Below are positions 24,885-34,329 of a DNA stretch of 64,000 nt, piece after piece. The notes below the pieces were generated by a model that was given only the letters and a program-made list of their open reading frames with translations, did no database searches and was not told the DNA's origin. The translations under genes were made by a program, and so were the position numbers. The DNA is taken from assembly GCF_016809835.1 (NCBI RefSeq), contig NZ_JAFBIL020000003.1:496001-560000 (forward strand). Reading direction: 5' to 3'. The DNA comes from Massilia soli (GTDB taxonomy: Bacteria > Pseudomonadota > Gammaproteobacteria > Burkholderiales > Burkholderiaceae_D). Position 1 is the stretch's first letter; every line of letters begins with the position of its first letter.

Positions 24885-27800
24885 GTCAGGAGTTGTTTGA
24901 TGGTCTGCTTGACCTGGTTCACGCGCGCCGCAAGATCGGGCATGCTGGCGGTGATGCGCAGCTTGTCCTGGCCCGCGAGCTTGATGTGGCGGTTCTTCTG
25001 GATCAGGGTGATGATGCGGATCGATTCGATCGGCGGATTGACCATGAACTGCAGGCTGGCCGCTTCCGCATGCACGTCGATCTTGACGATGCCGACCGCT
25101 TTCGCTGCAATGCGCAGGCGATGCGTTTCGATCAAGGCCTTGACCGGGTCCGGCAGCTTGCCGAAGCGGTCGATCAGTTCTTCCTGCATGTCGTCGATGC
25201 GCTCGGGCTGCTGGCAGTTGGCCAGCCGCTTGTAGATCGACAGGCGTTCGTGCACGTCGCCGCAGAAGTCGGCCGGCAGCAGCGCGGGAACGTGCAGGTT
25301 GATCTCGGTGGTGGTGGCGAGCGGCGCGGCCAGGTCGGGCTCCTTGCCTGCCTTGAGCGAGCGCACCGCCTCGTTCAGCATGTCCGAATACAGCTGGAAG
25401 CCCACTTCCAGCATTTCGCCGGACTGGTTCTCGCCCAGCACTTCGCCAGCGCCGCGAATTTCCAGGTCATGCATCGCCAGGAAGAAGCCGCTGCCCAGTT
25501 CTTCCATCTGCTGGATCGCGTCGAGGCGGCGCTGCGCCTGTTTGGTCAGGCTGCTGACGTCGTTCACCATCAGATAAGCGTAGGCCTGGTGGTGCGAGCG
25601 GCCGACCCGGCCACGCAGCTGGTGCAGCTGCGCCAGGCCGAACTTGTCGGCGCGGTGCATGATGATGGTGTTCGCCGTCGGCACGTCGATGCCGGTTTCG
25701 ATGATGGTGGTGCACAGCAGGATGTTAAAGCGCTGGGCCACGAAGTCGCGCATGACCTTTTCCAGGTCGCGCTCGTGCATCTGGCCGTGCGCCACGCCGA
25801 TGCGCGCCTCGGGCAGCAGTTCGGTCAGCATCGCCAGGCGGTTCTGGATGGTTTCGACCTCGTTGTGCAGGAAATAGATCTGGCCGCCGCGCTTGAGTTC
25901 GCGCAGGCAGGCTTCGCGGATGATCGAGCCGTCTTCGCTGCGCACAAAGGTCTTGATCGCCAGGCGCTTTTGCGGCGCGGTGGCGATGATCGAGAAATCG
26001 CGCAAGCCTTCGAGCGCCATGCCGAGCGTGCGCGGGATCGGCGTCGCGGTCAGGGTCAGCACGTCGACTTCGGCGCGCAGCGCCTTCAGCGCTTCCTTCT
26101 GACGCACGCCGAAGCGGTGTTCTTCGTCGATGATGACGAGGCCAAGGCGCTCGAACTTGACGTCGGCGGACAGCAGCTTGTGGGTGCCGATGATGATGTC
26201 GAGGGTGCCGTCGGCCATGCCCTTGATCGCCGCGGTGATCTCTTTGCCGGTGTGAAAGCGCGACAGTTCGGCGATCCGCACCGGCCAGTCGGCAAAGCGG
26301 TCGGCGAAGGTCTGGGCATGCTGCTCGGCCAGCAGCGTGGTCGGCGCGAGAATCGCCACCTGCTTGCCGCCCATGACGGCGATGAAGGCGGCGCGCAGCG
26401 CGACTTCGGTCTTGCCGAAACCGACGTCGCCGCATACCAGGCGGTCCATCGGCTTACCCGAGGTCATATCCTTGATGACGTTGTTGATCGCCTCGAGCTG
26501 GTCGGGTGTTTCATCGAAGCCGAAGCTGTCGGCGAAGTTCTGGTAGTCGTGCGACGAGTATTCGAATGCGTGGCCCTGGCGCGCGGCCCGGCGCGCATAG
26601 ATGTTGAGCAGTTCGGCTGCGGTGTCGCGCACCTGCTCGGCGGCCTTGCGCTTGGCCTTTTCCCAGTTGCCCGAGCCGAGCGAATGCAGCGGCGCGTCGT
26701 CGGCGGAACCGCCCGAGTAGCGCGAGATCACGTGCAGCTGCGACACCGGGACGTATAGCTTGGTGTCCTTCGCATATTCGAGGTGCAGGAACTCGGTTTC
26801 GCCTTCGCCCAGGTCCATGCTGGTCAGGCCCATGTACCGCCCGATGCCGTGGTTGATGTGGACGACCGGGTCGCCGATCTTCAGTTCCGACAGGTCGCGC
26901 ACCATCGCCTCGACCTGGGTGGTGGCTTCCTGCTTCTTCTTGCCGACGCGGCGGCCCGAGCCCGCATACAGTTCGGTCTCGGTGATGAACACCAGGTCGC
27001 CGGCGCGGGTTTCCACCAGTTCGAAGCCCTGCTGCAGCGGCGCCACGCCGAGGGCAAGCTTGGCGTCCGACTGCAGGAAGCCTTCAAAGCCCTCCACTGG
27101 CGTGAGCTGCAGCTGGTATTCGGCGAAGTACTGCTGCAGCGTCTCGCGGCGGCCGTTAGACTCGGCGCAGATCATCACGCGGCGCCCGCTGCCTTGCATG
27201 AGGTAGGAGCGCAGGTTGGCCAGCGGATCGTCCATGCGGCGGTTGACCGCGATGTTGGGGATCGGCGCCGACAGTTCCGAGGCCTGGCCGTCGTTGTCCT
27301 TCGAAATCGCCAGGCGGCCGTATGGCTTGGCCAGCGTGAAGAAGGCTTCGTCGCTGAGGAATAGTTCGTCCGGGCCCAGGATCGGCCTGTCGCGGTCGGA
27401 TTTCAGGAAGCGGAAGCGCGACTCGGTATCCAGCGTGAAGCGCTTGATGGCCGCGTCGATGTCGCCGACCAGCGCCAGGCTGGCCCCTTGCGGCAGGTAG
27501 TCGAACAGGGTCGCGGTCTGCTCGAAGAACAGCGGCAGGTAGTATTCGATGCCGGCCGAGGCGATGCCGCTGCTGATGTCCTTGTAGACCACCGAGCGCG
27601 ATGGATCGCCCTCGAAGCGTTCGCGCCAGCGGCTGCGGAAGGCGGTGCGCGCCGCTTCGTCCATCGGGAATTCGCGGCCCGGCAGCAGGCGCACCTCGCG
27701 CACAGGGTAGAGCGAGCGCTGGGTGTCGGCGTCAAAGGTGCGGATGGTCTCGATCTCGTCGCCGAACAGGTCGAGCCGGTACGGCAGCACGGAACCCATC

Positions 27801-28330
27801 GGGAACAGGTCGATCAGGCCGCCGCGCACCGAGTATTCGCCCGGCGACATCACCTGCGACACGTGGGTGTAGCCGGCCAGCGTCAACTGCGATTTCAGGC
27901 GCGCCTCGTCGAGCTTTTCGCCCTGCTTGAAGAAGAAGGTGTAGGCGGCCAGGAACGACGGCGGTGCCAGCCGCACCAGCGCCGTGGTGGCCGGGACGAT
28001 CAGGACGTCGCACTGGCCGTTCTGGATCTCGTGCAGCGTCGCCAGGCGCTCGGAGACCAGGTCCTGGTGCGGCGAGAACGCGTCGTAGGGCAGGGTCTCC
28101 CAGTCCGGCAGCAAATGGCAGGCCAGCTTCCCTTCGGCGAACCATGGAATCTCGTCGAGCAGGCGCTGGGCGTCGCTGGCATTGGCCACCACGACGGCGA
28201 GCATCTGCCTGGAAGCCTTGAGTTCAAGCGCGGCAACCGACAGCGCGTACGCATCCGATGAGCCGAACAGGGTTGGCAGCGCAAACCGGGTGCCGGTTTT
28301 AGGAAGTGATTTCTTTAAATCGAAAGGCAT
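24881..28330 (-). CDS. mfd: Transcription-repair coupling factor Mfd
   Basis: A 1149-residue Mfd of normal length. UvrB-homology modules lie at the N-terminus. The RNA polymerase-interacting domain is followed by an SF2 translocase with Walker A GDVGFGKTEVA near 640 and a DEEHRFG box near 735. The TRCF C-terminal domain is also present. Mfd removes stalled RNA polymerase from lesions and recruits UvrA. ATG at 28330 is the first codon of the conserved N-terminus. It is followed by serB with a 4-bp overlap. Confidence 0.97.
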   Translation of the reverse strand: MPFDLKKSLPKTGTRFALPTLFGSSDAYALSVAALELKASRQMLAVVVANASDAQRLLDEIPWFAEGKLACHLLPDWETLPYDAFSPHQDLVSERLATLHEIQNGQCDVLIVPATTALVRLAPPSFLAAYTFFFKQGEKLDEARLKSQLTLAGYTHVSQVMSPGEYSVRGGLIDLFPMGSVLPYRLDLFGDEIETIRTFDADTQRSLYPVREVRLLPGREFPMDEAARTAFRSRWRERFEGDPSRSVVYKDISSGIASAGIEYYLPLFFEQTATLFDYLPQGASLALVGDIDAAIKRFTLDTESRFRFLKSDRDRPILGPDELFLSDEAFFTLAKPYGRLAISKDNDGQASELSAPIPNIAVNRRMDDPLANLRSYLMQGSGRRVMICAESNGRRETLQQYFAEYQLQLTPVEGFEGFLQSDAKLALGVAPLQQGFELVETRAGDLVFITETELYAGSGRRVGKKKQEATTQVEAMVRDLSELKIGDPVVHINHGIGRYMGLTSMDLGEGETEFLHLEYAKDTKLYVPVSQLHVISRYSGGSADDAPLHSLGSGNWEKAKRKAAEQVRDTAAELLNIYARRAARQGHAFEYSSHDYQNFADSFGFDETPDQLEAINNVIKDMTSGKPMDRLVCGDVGFGKTEVALRAAFIAVMGGKQVAILAPTTLLAEQHAQTFADRFADWPVRIAELSRFHTGKEITAAIKGMADGTLDIIIGTHKLLSADVKFERLGLVIIDEEHRFGVRQKEALKALRAEVDVLTLTATPIPRTLGMALEGLRDFSIIATAPQKRLAIKTFVRSEDGSIIREACLRELKRGGQIYFLHNEVETIQNRLAMLTELLPEARIGVAHGQMHERDLEKVMRDFVAQRFNILLCTTIIETGIDVPTANTIIMHRADKFGLAQLHQLRGRVGRSHHQAYAYLMVNDVSSLTKQAQRRLDAIQQMEELGSGFFLAMHDLEIRGAGEVLGENQSGEMLEVGFQLYSDMLNEAVRSLKAGKEPDLAAPLATTTEINLHVPALLPADFCGDVHERLSIYKRLANCQQPERIDDMQEELIDRFGKLPDPVKALIETHRLRIAAKAVGIVKIDVHAEAASLQFMVNPPIESIRIITLIQKNRHIKLAGQDKLRITASMPDLAARVNQVKQTIKQLLT

Positions 28331-28370
28331 GCAGGCGACGGCTTTTCATGGGTGCGAGAGTGGGGTGTCA

Positions 28371-29306
28371 TTATATCTGGCCCCGGTTGGCGACGCCGAA
28401 CGGCACGTGAACCATCGGGATGGTACCGCTGGGGGACGATTCGAGGTGGGTCAGCTGGTCGTCGAAGAAGATATGCGGCTTGAACACCGACAGCACACGG
28501 GTTTTGTTCATCCCGCCCAGGAAAAACGTCTCGTTGGCCGACACGCCCCAGCTTTTGAGCGTGGTGACGACCCGTTCGTGCGACGGCGCGCTGCGGGCGG
28601 TGATGATGGCGATGCGCAGCACCTTGCGGTAGCCGGGGTCGCGCTTTTGCATGCGCTCCTCGATCCGCTGCATCAGCGCCAGCTTCTGGAACATGTCGGC
28701 CAAGGGGCCAGGCTGGTGTGGCACCGCCATGTTCTCGGTTTCGTGGGCGTGGAACTGGTCAAGCCCGTTGTGCTTGAAGACGGTCTCGGATTCGTCGTCG
28801 GCCAGCACCCCGTCGAAGTCGAAGGCGACGCGCAGCTCGATGTCGTCATCGTCGTCGCTGATTTTCGAGGGCAGCACCAGCCCGGCCGGGTAGCCGGCGT
28901 CGATGGCCTTGCGCACGTCGTCTTCGTTGGCCGACAAGAACAGCGAGGCGTTGAAGGCCGGGAGGTAAGTATAGGGCGACTGGCCGGTCATGAAGGCGGC
29001 GCGCGAGATGTCCAGCCCGTAGTGGGCGATCGAGCGCATCACGCGCAGGCCGGTCTCGGGGGAATTGCGCGAAAACAGGACGACTTCGACCGGAGTCTGC
29101 CCGGGAAAGCACTTGTTGATGTTCAGGAAGCGGCGGATGAAGGGAAAGGCGACGCCCTTGCCGAGGATGACGTCGAGGTTCTGTTCCTGGTGCTTGCGGT
29201 ACTCTTCGGGGCCACTGTCCAGGTAGACCTGGTGCGAACCGGACAGGTCGAACAGCGCGCTCGAGGCGACGCCAATCACCAGTTTGTGCTCAATCTGAAA
29301 CGCCAT
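28371..29306 (-). CDS. 5'-nucleotidase (PF06189-type cytosolic family)
   Basis: The start at 29306 has GAGGA six to seven bases upstream and yields MAFQIEHKLVIGVASSALFD. The 311-residue product has the features of the cytosolic 5'-nucleotidase family: LFSRNSPETGLRV near 90, AFDFDGVLADDESE near 170 and a FFLGGMNKTRVL segment near 270. It probably dephosphorylates nucleoside monophosphates. The start overlaps the end of the HDOD gene by 17 bp. An in-frame start at 29339 is less likely. Confidence 0.8.
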   Translation of the reverse strand: MAFQIEHKLVIGVASSALFDLSGSHQVYLDSGPEEYRKHQEQNLDVILGKGVAFPFIRRFLNINKCFPGQTPVEVVLFSRNSPETGLRVMRSIAHYGLDISRAAFMTGQSPYTYLPAFNASLFLSANEDDVRKAIDAGYPAGLVLPSKISDDDDDIELRVAFDFDGVLADDESETVFKHNGLDQFHAHETENMAVPHQPGPLADMFQKLALMQRIEERMQKRDPGYRKVLRIAIITARSAPSHERVVTTLKSWGVSANETFFLGGMNKTRVLSVFKPHIFFDDQLTHLESSPSGTIPMVHVPFGVANRGQI

Positions 29307-30288
29307 GTGCTTCCTCGGTTTTGATTTTATCGAATACATCGCGCGCGGCCGGCCCCATCGCGTCGGCGATGGCCGCCTCCAGCTGTCCGGCGTCGACCAT
29401 CATGCGCAGCTTGGCGATCTGGTCGCCATAGGCCAGTGCCTGCGCCAGGCCATCGGCATCGGGCCGGCCGGCGCCTTCGATCGCCGCCGCCACCGGCTGC
29501 GGGAAGTCCCACAGCGTGGCGATGCGGCTCGACAGGATACGGGCATCGCCGAACAGCCTTTCGCAAAAGTCGCCCGAATAGGGCAGCGACTGATCGGCCG
29601 AGAGCTGGTCGATCAGGCGGAACGCGACGATCAGCCCGACGTTCTGCATCAGGCCGGCGAGATAGGCCTCGAACGGATTGACGCCAATGCGCGTGGACAG
29701 CAGGCTGGCGGCCAGCGCACAGTGCTCGGACTGGCGCCACACCTGCGGCGCGACCATGCGTGCGTAGTTGCCTGTTTGCATACTGATGATCGGGCGAAAC
29801 GACACCCGCGCGAGCAGCATGCGCAGGCCGTTTTCGCCCAGCAGCATCACCGCGCCTTCCAGGTTGCGAACCGGCGCGGTCGGATGGTAGTAGGGACTGT
29901 TGACCTCGCGGATGACTTCGGCAACCAGCACCACATCCTGCGACAGCTGGCGCGCCAGGTCCGCGCTGGTGATGCTGGCGTCGCGCAGGCTGCGCAGCAG
30001 CTGGGGAATGACGGCGGGCACGCGTGGCACCAGGCTGGCGCCGATGGAGGGCGAGTCGACCAGGCGGGCAAGCTCGTCAAGCACCAGCCGGCCGGTGCCA
30101 GGCGCGGCGTCGTGCGCGTCCGCGCCGGTCATCCAGCGGTAGAACATCGCGTCGATGGTGGCCGGCGGCATGGCGAACTGCGGCGCCCCCTGGCGATCGG
30201 GCGCGGCCGGCTGGGCTGGCGCGCCGGGCTGCGCGGTGCCGGCCGCCGGCGCGGCGCCAAACAGGCGGGAAATCCAGGTCATGATCAT
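29290..30288 (-). CDS. HDOD-domain protein
   Basis: A 332-residue protein. A Pro/Ala-rich N-terminal linker (about 10-40) precedes an HDOD domain with the recognisable segment LVPRVPAVIPQLLR (about 85), ITSADLARQLSQDVVL, REVNSPYY and LEGAVMLLGENGLRMLL. HDOD domains are non-catalytic HD relatives used in signalling and stress control. It is the first gene of a pair with the 5'-nucleotidase (17-bp overlap). It is divergent from the DUF5335 gene over 144 bp in which I see no convincing promoter. Confidence 0.83.
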   Translation of the reverse strand: MIMTWISRLFGAAPAAGTAQPGAPAQPAAPDRQGAPQFAMPPATIDAMFYRWMTGADAHDAAPGTGRLVLDELARLVDSPSIGASLVPRVPAVIPQLLRSLRDASITSADLARQLSQDVVLVAEVIREVNSPYYHPTAPVRNLEGAVMLLGENGLRMLLARVSFRPIISMQTGNYARMVAPQVWRQSEHCALAASLLSTRIGVNPFEAYLAGLMQNVGLIVAFRLIDQLSADQSLPYSGDFCERLFGDARILSSRIATLWDFPQPVAAAIEGAGRPDADGLAQALAYGDQIAKLRMMVDAGQLEAAIADAMGPAARDVFDKIKTEEAHGVSD

Positions 30289-30432
30289 CGGGGCATCTGT
30301 GCGCGTGTATCCAGGGGCAATTCTACCCTACGGGTGCGGCGCCAGCCGGGCGCCTCTCTTGCGCGGGCGTGGAATTTTCTGCCCGTTCGCTGGTCGAAGG
30401 GTTAGCTGCAGGTGCGACACAAGGAGGTCACC

Positions 30433-30819
30433 ATGAGCATCGAGAAACTGGAGAAAGAGGCGTGGGCGGCGTATTTCGATTCCATGTCCAAGGTATTGGC
30501 CGGCAAGCAGGCGGAAATCGACGTGGAATCGCTGGAATTGGGCGCCCAGGTGGCGTCCCGATTCGCGCCGTTACATGGCATCACATACGACCATAAGAGC
30601 GACATGCTGGAAATTATGCTGGAGCGCTGGGAGCACAACATTTCCCACGTGCACGAGATCTGGATCGATCGGGACGGCATCAGCCTCAACAGCATCATGG
30701 TGTTGGACAGCGACGGCGTTGAACAGATCATCAAGCTGCGCGATCCCTTGACGCTGCCCGACCCGCAGCTTGCCGCAGGGGCCCGCCGGCAGGACCCGGG
30801 CTCGGGCGCTCCGCGCTGA
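30433..30819 (+). CDS. DUF5335 family protein
   Basis: A 128-residue acidic protein, fixed by a perfect AAGGAGG at 30421-30427 before ATG 30433. The core (SLELGAQVASRFAPLHGITYDHKSD and HEIWIDRDGISLNSI regions) resembles DUF5335 proteins of unknown function. It contains no signal peptide or membrane helix. The last 249 bp are antisense to the 3' end of the penicillin-binding protein gene. A hairpin begins 3 bp after its stop. Confidence 0.68.
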   Translation: MSIEKLEKEAWAAYFDSMSKVLAGKQAEIDVESLELGAQVASRFAPLHGITYDHKSDMLEIMLERWEHNISHVHEIWIDRDGISLNSIMVLDSDGVEQIIKLRDPLTLPDPQLAAGARRQDPGSGAPR

Positions 30820-33222
30820 GCGGGAGGGCGCACGTGGGACGTGCGCGGCTCCCTCCTGCGGATCGGCTCGCGTGCGCGCTAACTCGTCGTCCGGCGTCTC
30901 CAGCGGCGGCGGTTCCTGCTCGCCAGCCGATTCTGCCGGTACGGCGTCAGGGAGCGGCGTCACGTCGATGAGCTTATAGTCGGGCAGCTCCGCGTACTCG
31001 GTATAGACCCAGTCGCCGGCCTCCTCGGTGACGCCCTCGGGCGGCTCGCGCACCGGCGTCGGGCGTTTGGCAATCGCCACTTTCATGTAGTCGACCCAGA
31101 TTGGCAGCGACAAGGTGGCGCCGAACTCGCGCCCGCCCAGCGACTTCGGCTCGTCGTAGCCCATCCACGCGACCGCGACCACGTCGCCTCCATAGCCGGC
31201 GAACCAGCCGTCGAAGGCGTCGTTGGTGGTGCCGGTTTTTCCGGCGAGGTCCTGGCGGCCGAGGCGCTCGCCCGCCGCCGCGCCAGTGCCGTGGGCGGTC
31301 ACGGCGCGCAGCATGCTGTCGACCACGAAGGCGTTGCGCTGGTCGATCACGCGCTGGGTCTCGGGCGGGGCTGGTTCGCGGAGCGTTTCCTGGATCACCG
31401 CACCGCTGGCATCCTGGATTTTCGCGATCAGGTACGGCTGCACCGCATAGCCTCCGTTGGCGAAGACCGCATAGGCGCCAGCCATCTGCAGCGGCGTGAC
31501 CGCACCGGTGCCGAGGGCGAGCGTGAGATTTTTTGGATGGCGCGTAATGTCGAAACCGAACTTGCCGAGATATTCGTGCGCATACGGCACCGACACCGCG
31601 CGCAGCAGGCGTACTGTGGTCACGTTCTTCGACTCGGCGAGCGAGTCGCGCATCGAGACAATGCCATCGAACTTGCCGTCGTCGTTCTGCGGCGACCAGG
31701 TCGCGCCGGCGTTCTCGCCAGGCAGGTCGAGCGCCTCGTCGAGAATCAATGTTCCCGGCGAATAGCCTTTCTCCAGCGCCGCGGAGTACACGAACGGCTT
31801 GATCGCCGACCCAGGCTGGCGCCACGCCTGCGTCACGTGGTTGAACTTGTGCAGGTTGAAGTCGAAGCCACCCACCATCGCACGGTAGGCGCCGGTGTCC
31901 TGGTCAAGTGCGACAAAGGCGGCGGCAACGATCGGCACCTGGACGATCGACCACGCTTTGCGGCTGTCCTGCATTACGCGCACCAGCGCGCCCGGGCGCA
32001 GCTTGATCGCGGCCTTTGCCTTGTCGGACAATGCCCGTTCCAGGAAGCGCAGGCCGGCGCCGCTGATGTCCAGGGTGTCGCCTCCCTGGGTTTCGACCGT
32101 GACCCCGCGCGCCGACATGGCCGTGACGACAGCGGGAATCAATCCGTCGGAAGAAGGGCGCTTTTGCAGCGCCGCGTCGATGGCGATGTCGCGTTCGGCG
32201 GCGTCCGCGGGCAGGTCGATGTAACCCTCCGGGCCGCGATAGCCATGGCGCTGGTCATAGGCGAGCACGTTGCGGCGCACCGATTCGTAGGCCGCATCCT
32301 GGTCCTTCGACAGGATCGTCGTGGTCACGCGGATGCCGGACGTGTAAGCCTCGTCCTTGAACTGCTCATACACGGCCTGGCGCGCGAGCTCGGCGACATA
32401 GTCGGCGCGGGTGGCAAATTGCTGGCCGCCCGGCCTGACACGCACCGGCTGGTCGACCGCCTCGCGGTACTGCGCCTCGGTAATGTAGTCGAGCTCGAAC
32501 ATCCGCTTCAGGACCGCGTGCTGGCGCTGGGTGGCGCGCTTCAGGTTGACGGCCGGGTTGTGCCGCGACGGGTTTTGCGGCAGGCCGGCAAGCATGGCGA
32601 TCTCGCCTACCGACAGCTTGTCGAGCGGCTTGCCGAAGTAGGCGCGCGCGGCGCTGGAGAATCCGTAGGCGCGCTGCCCGAGGTAGATCTGGTTCATGTA
32701 CAGCTCGAGGATCCGGTCCTTGGACAGGGCCTTCTCGATCTTCAGCGCGAGCGCAATCTCGGTCAGCTTGCGCGAGACCAGCTTCTCGCGCGACAGGAAG
32801 AAGGTGCGCGCGACCTGCATGGTGATGGTCGACGCACCCTCGCGAAAGCCGCCCTTCAGGTTGGCTCTGGCGGCGCCCATCGCGCGGATCCAGTCGATGC
32901 CGCCATGCTCGTAGAAACGCGTGTCCTCGATGGCCAGCACGGCCTTCTTCATCAGGTCGGGGATCTGCGCGATCGGCACAAACTCGCGCCGCTCGACGCC
33001 GAACTCGCCGATCAGCACCTGGTCGGCGGTGTAGATACGCAGCGGGATCTTGGGCTTGTAATCCGTGACCGCATCGATTTCAGGAACGTTCTTGAGAATC
33101 GACCAGACCAGCCAGCCGGCCGCGGCGACGCCGGCCAGAAGGAGCAGGATCAGCGTAATCAGAATGACACCGCGTTGTGGACGAGGCGTTGGCGTATGCA
33201 TTGGGCGGGGATAAGTTCGCAT
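30571..33222 (-). CDS. mrcA: Class A penicillin-binding protein 1A, with an anomalous C-terminal tail
   Basis: The protein has 883 residues: one membrane helix at about 19-42, a GT51 glycosyltransferase with Glu99 in AIEDTRFYEHGG, and a transpeptidase with S472-A-I-K475, S531-K-N and K662-T-G-T-T. It polymerises and cross-links peptidoglycan in the periplasm. The family-like sequence ends near 785-795. The last ~82 residues (802-883) are read antisense to the DUF5335 gene and look non-native, suggesting a lost stop or a frameshift. The ATG at 33201 is an alternative start; a minus-strand TATAAT at 33230-33235 lies very close to the first ATG. The pilMNOPQ genes that usually neighbour mrcA are absent here. 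Confidence 0.9.
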   Translation of the reverse strand: MRTYPRPMHTPTPRPQRGVILITLILLLLAGVAAAGWLVWSILKNVPEIDAVTDYKPKIPLRIYTADQVLIGEFGVERREFVPIAQIPDLMKKAVLAIEDTRFYEHGGIDWIRAMGAARANLKGGFREGASTITMQVARTFFLSREKLVSRKLTEIALALKIEKALSKDRILELYMNQIYLGQRAYGFSSAARAYFGKPLDKLSVGEIAMLAGLPQNPSRHNPAVNLKRATQRQHAVLKRMFELDYITEAQYREAVDQPVRVRPGGQQFATRADYVAELARQAVYEQFKDEAYTSGIRVTTTILSKDQDAAYESVRRNVLAYDQRHGYRGPEGYIDLPADAAERDIAIDAALQKRPSSDGLIPAVVTAMSARGVTVETQGGDTLDISGAGLRFLERALSDKAKAAIKLRPGALVRVMQDSRKAWSIVQVPIVAAAFVALDQDTGAYRAMVGGFDFNLHKFNHVTQAWRQPGSAIKPFVYSAALEKGYSPGTLILDEALDLPGENAGATWSPQNDDGKFDGIVSMRDSLAESKNVTTVRLLRAVSVPYAHEYLGKFGFDITRHPKNLTLALGTGAVTPLQMAGAYAVFANGGYAVQPYLIAKIQDASGAVIQETLREPAPPETQRVIDQRNAFVVDSMLRAVTAHGTGAAAGERLGRQDLAGKTGTTNDAFDGWFAGYGGDVVAVAWMGYDEPKSLGGREFGATLSLPIWVDYMKVAIAKRPTPVREPPEGVTEEAGDWVYTEYAELPDYKLIDVTPLPDAVPAESAGEQEPPPLETPDDELARTRADPQEGAAHVPRAPSRSARSARARVLPAGPCGKLRVGQRQGIAQLDDLFNAVAVQHHDAVEADAVPIDPDLVHVGNVVLPALQHNFQHVALMVVCDAM
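30822..30853. other. GC-rich hairpin at the DUF5335 / penicillin-binding protein junction
   Basis: GCGCACGT (30828-30835) and ACGTGCGC (30839-30846) pair perfectly around GGG. Outer GGGAG/CTCCC extends the stem. It follows the DUF5335 stop but lacks a T-tract. The opposite reading frame runs through it. Confidence 0.55.
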
Positions 33223-33295
33223 CGGCCGAATTATAGTCGATTGCTCTTGCCGCGCTTTTCATTGGACGCGGCCCCGTATTGCCTGGTGCCGAAGG

Positions 33296-34225
33296 TCAGA
33301 CGAAGGCGAGATCGTGCTGGCGGATGACGTCGTCGGCCCATTCGTCGATGTGGCCGAAGCGGTAGCCGAGGCGTGCGGCGCGGCTGGTATCCATCATCAA
33401 AGGGTGCGGGTAATCGAAAGGGCTCAGTTCTCCCGCGGACGACGGCTTGGCGACCGGTATCGCCGTTACCGGTTCGTCGAGCGCGCGTCCGGCGCGGTGC
33501 AGCAGGTCGAAGGCCGACATGCCGCCGTCGCAGGCCGCGTTGACCGGGCCGGTAAAGTCTTGCATGCCTGCCCAGGCCAGGAAGCTGCTTGCGGTATGCC
33601 CGTCGATGAAGGAGCTGGCAGCGGCGGCGTTCGAGTAGCGCAGCGGCGCGCGCAGGCGCACCAGGTCGACGTAATGCGCGAGGCGGCCGGTGAAGTCGTC
33701 GGGGCCCGCCAGCACGTGGCCAATCCGCGCGGTCACCAGCGGCAGCGACCCATCGCGGAGCAGGTAAGCTTCGGCCTGCAGTTTGCCCGCCACGTAGCTT
33801 TCGACCGCACGGGAAGGATCGTGCCATGGGTAGCGCGTGTCGATCAGCTGCGCCTGGGCACTCAGGGCGCCCTCGGAAAACGGTTCGTTCTGGCTTCCCA
33901 TCAGGCCGCGGTACACGTCCACTGTCGACGCAACGATATAGCGCTTCACACGCCCGCCAAATACCCGGACGGCGATCGCGGCATCGACAGGGCTGTAGCA
34001 CATCTGGTCGTACACGATGTCATATCCCTCGATGCCGGCGAAGGCGCGGCGCATGGCCGCCTCATCGCGCCGGTCGACCTTGATGCGGCCGATGCGGGCG
34101 CCGAACGGGTCCGGTGCGCGGCCACGGGTGGCGATGGTGACCTGGTGCCCCGCATTGACGAGCTTCTGCACCAGCAGCTTGCCGACGTGGCGCGTTCCTC
34201 CGATCACCAATATATTCTTGTGCAT
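33296..34225 (-). CDS. NAD(P)-dependent epimerase/dehydratase-like protein
   Basis: The start at 34225 has AAGGAA upstream. The 309-residue product has the extended-SDR fold. The dinucleotide loop GGTRHVG lies at 9-15, and a YxxxK pair is at Tyr144 and Lys148. The C-terminal half has SSFIDGHTASSFL and a GGMSAFDLL segment typical of atypical SDRs that act on sugar-like or flavonoid-like substrates. The substrate is unknown. It is divergent from a LysR gene over 104 bp, so it is probably that regulator's target. Confidence 0.8.
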   Translation of the reverse strand: MHKNILVIGGTRHVGKLLVQKLVNAGHQVTIATRGRAPDPFGARIGRIKVDRRDEAAMRRAFAGIEGYDIVYDQMCYSPVDAAIAVRVFGGRVKRYIVASTVDVYRGLMGSQNEPFSEGALSAQAQLIDTRYPWHDPSRAVESYVAGKLQAEAYLLRDGSLPLVTARIGHVLAGPDDFTGRLAHYVDLVRLRAPLRYSNAAAASSFIDGHTASSFLAWAGMQDFTGPVNAACDGGMSAFDLLHRAGRALDEPVTAIPVAKPSSAGELSPFDYPHPLMMDTSRAARLGYRFGHIDEWADDVIRQHDLAFV

Positions 34226-34329
34226 GGCATTTCCTTGTTGGATCGCGTATATTTTCTGCTGATGATGGCAATTGATCAACCGAGAAAAATTTGCGCAATG
34301 ACTAAGAAAAACTTATCCATGGAACTTCT

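Noticed and set aside
24707-26758. 683-codon plus-strand open frame opposite mfd and the start of serB
   Set aside because: Shadow of mfd; the product is compositionally biased and without motif.
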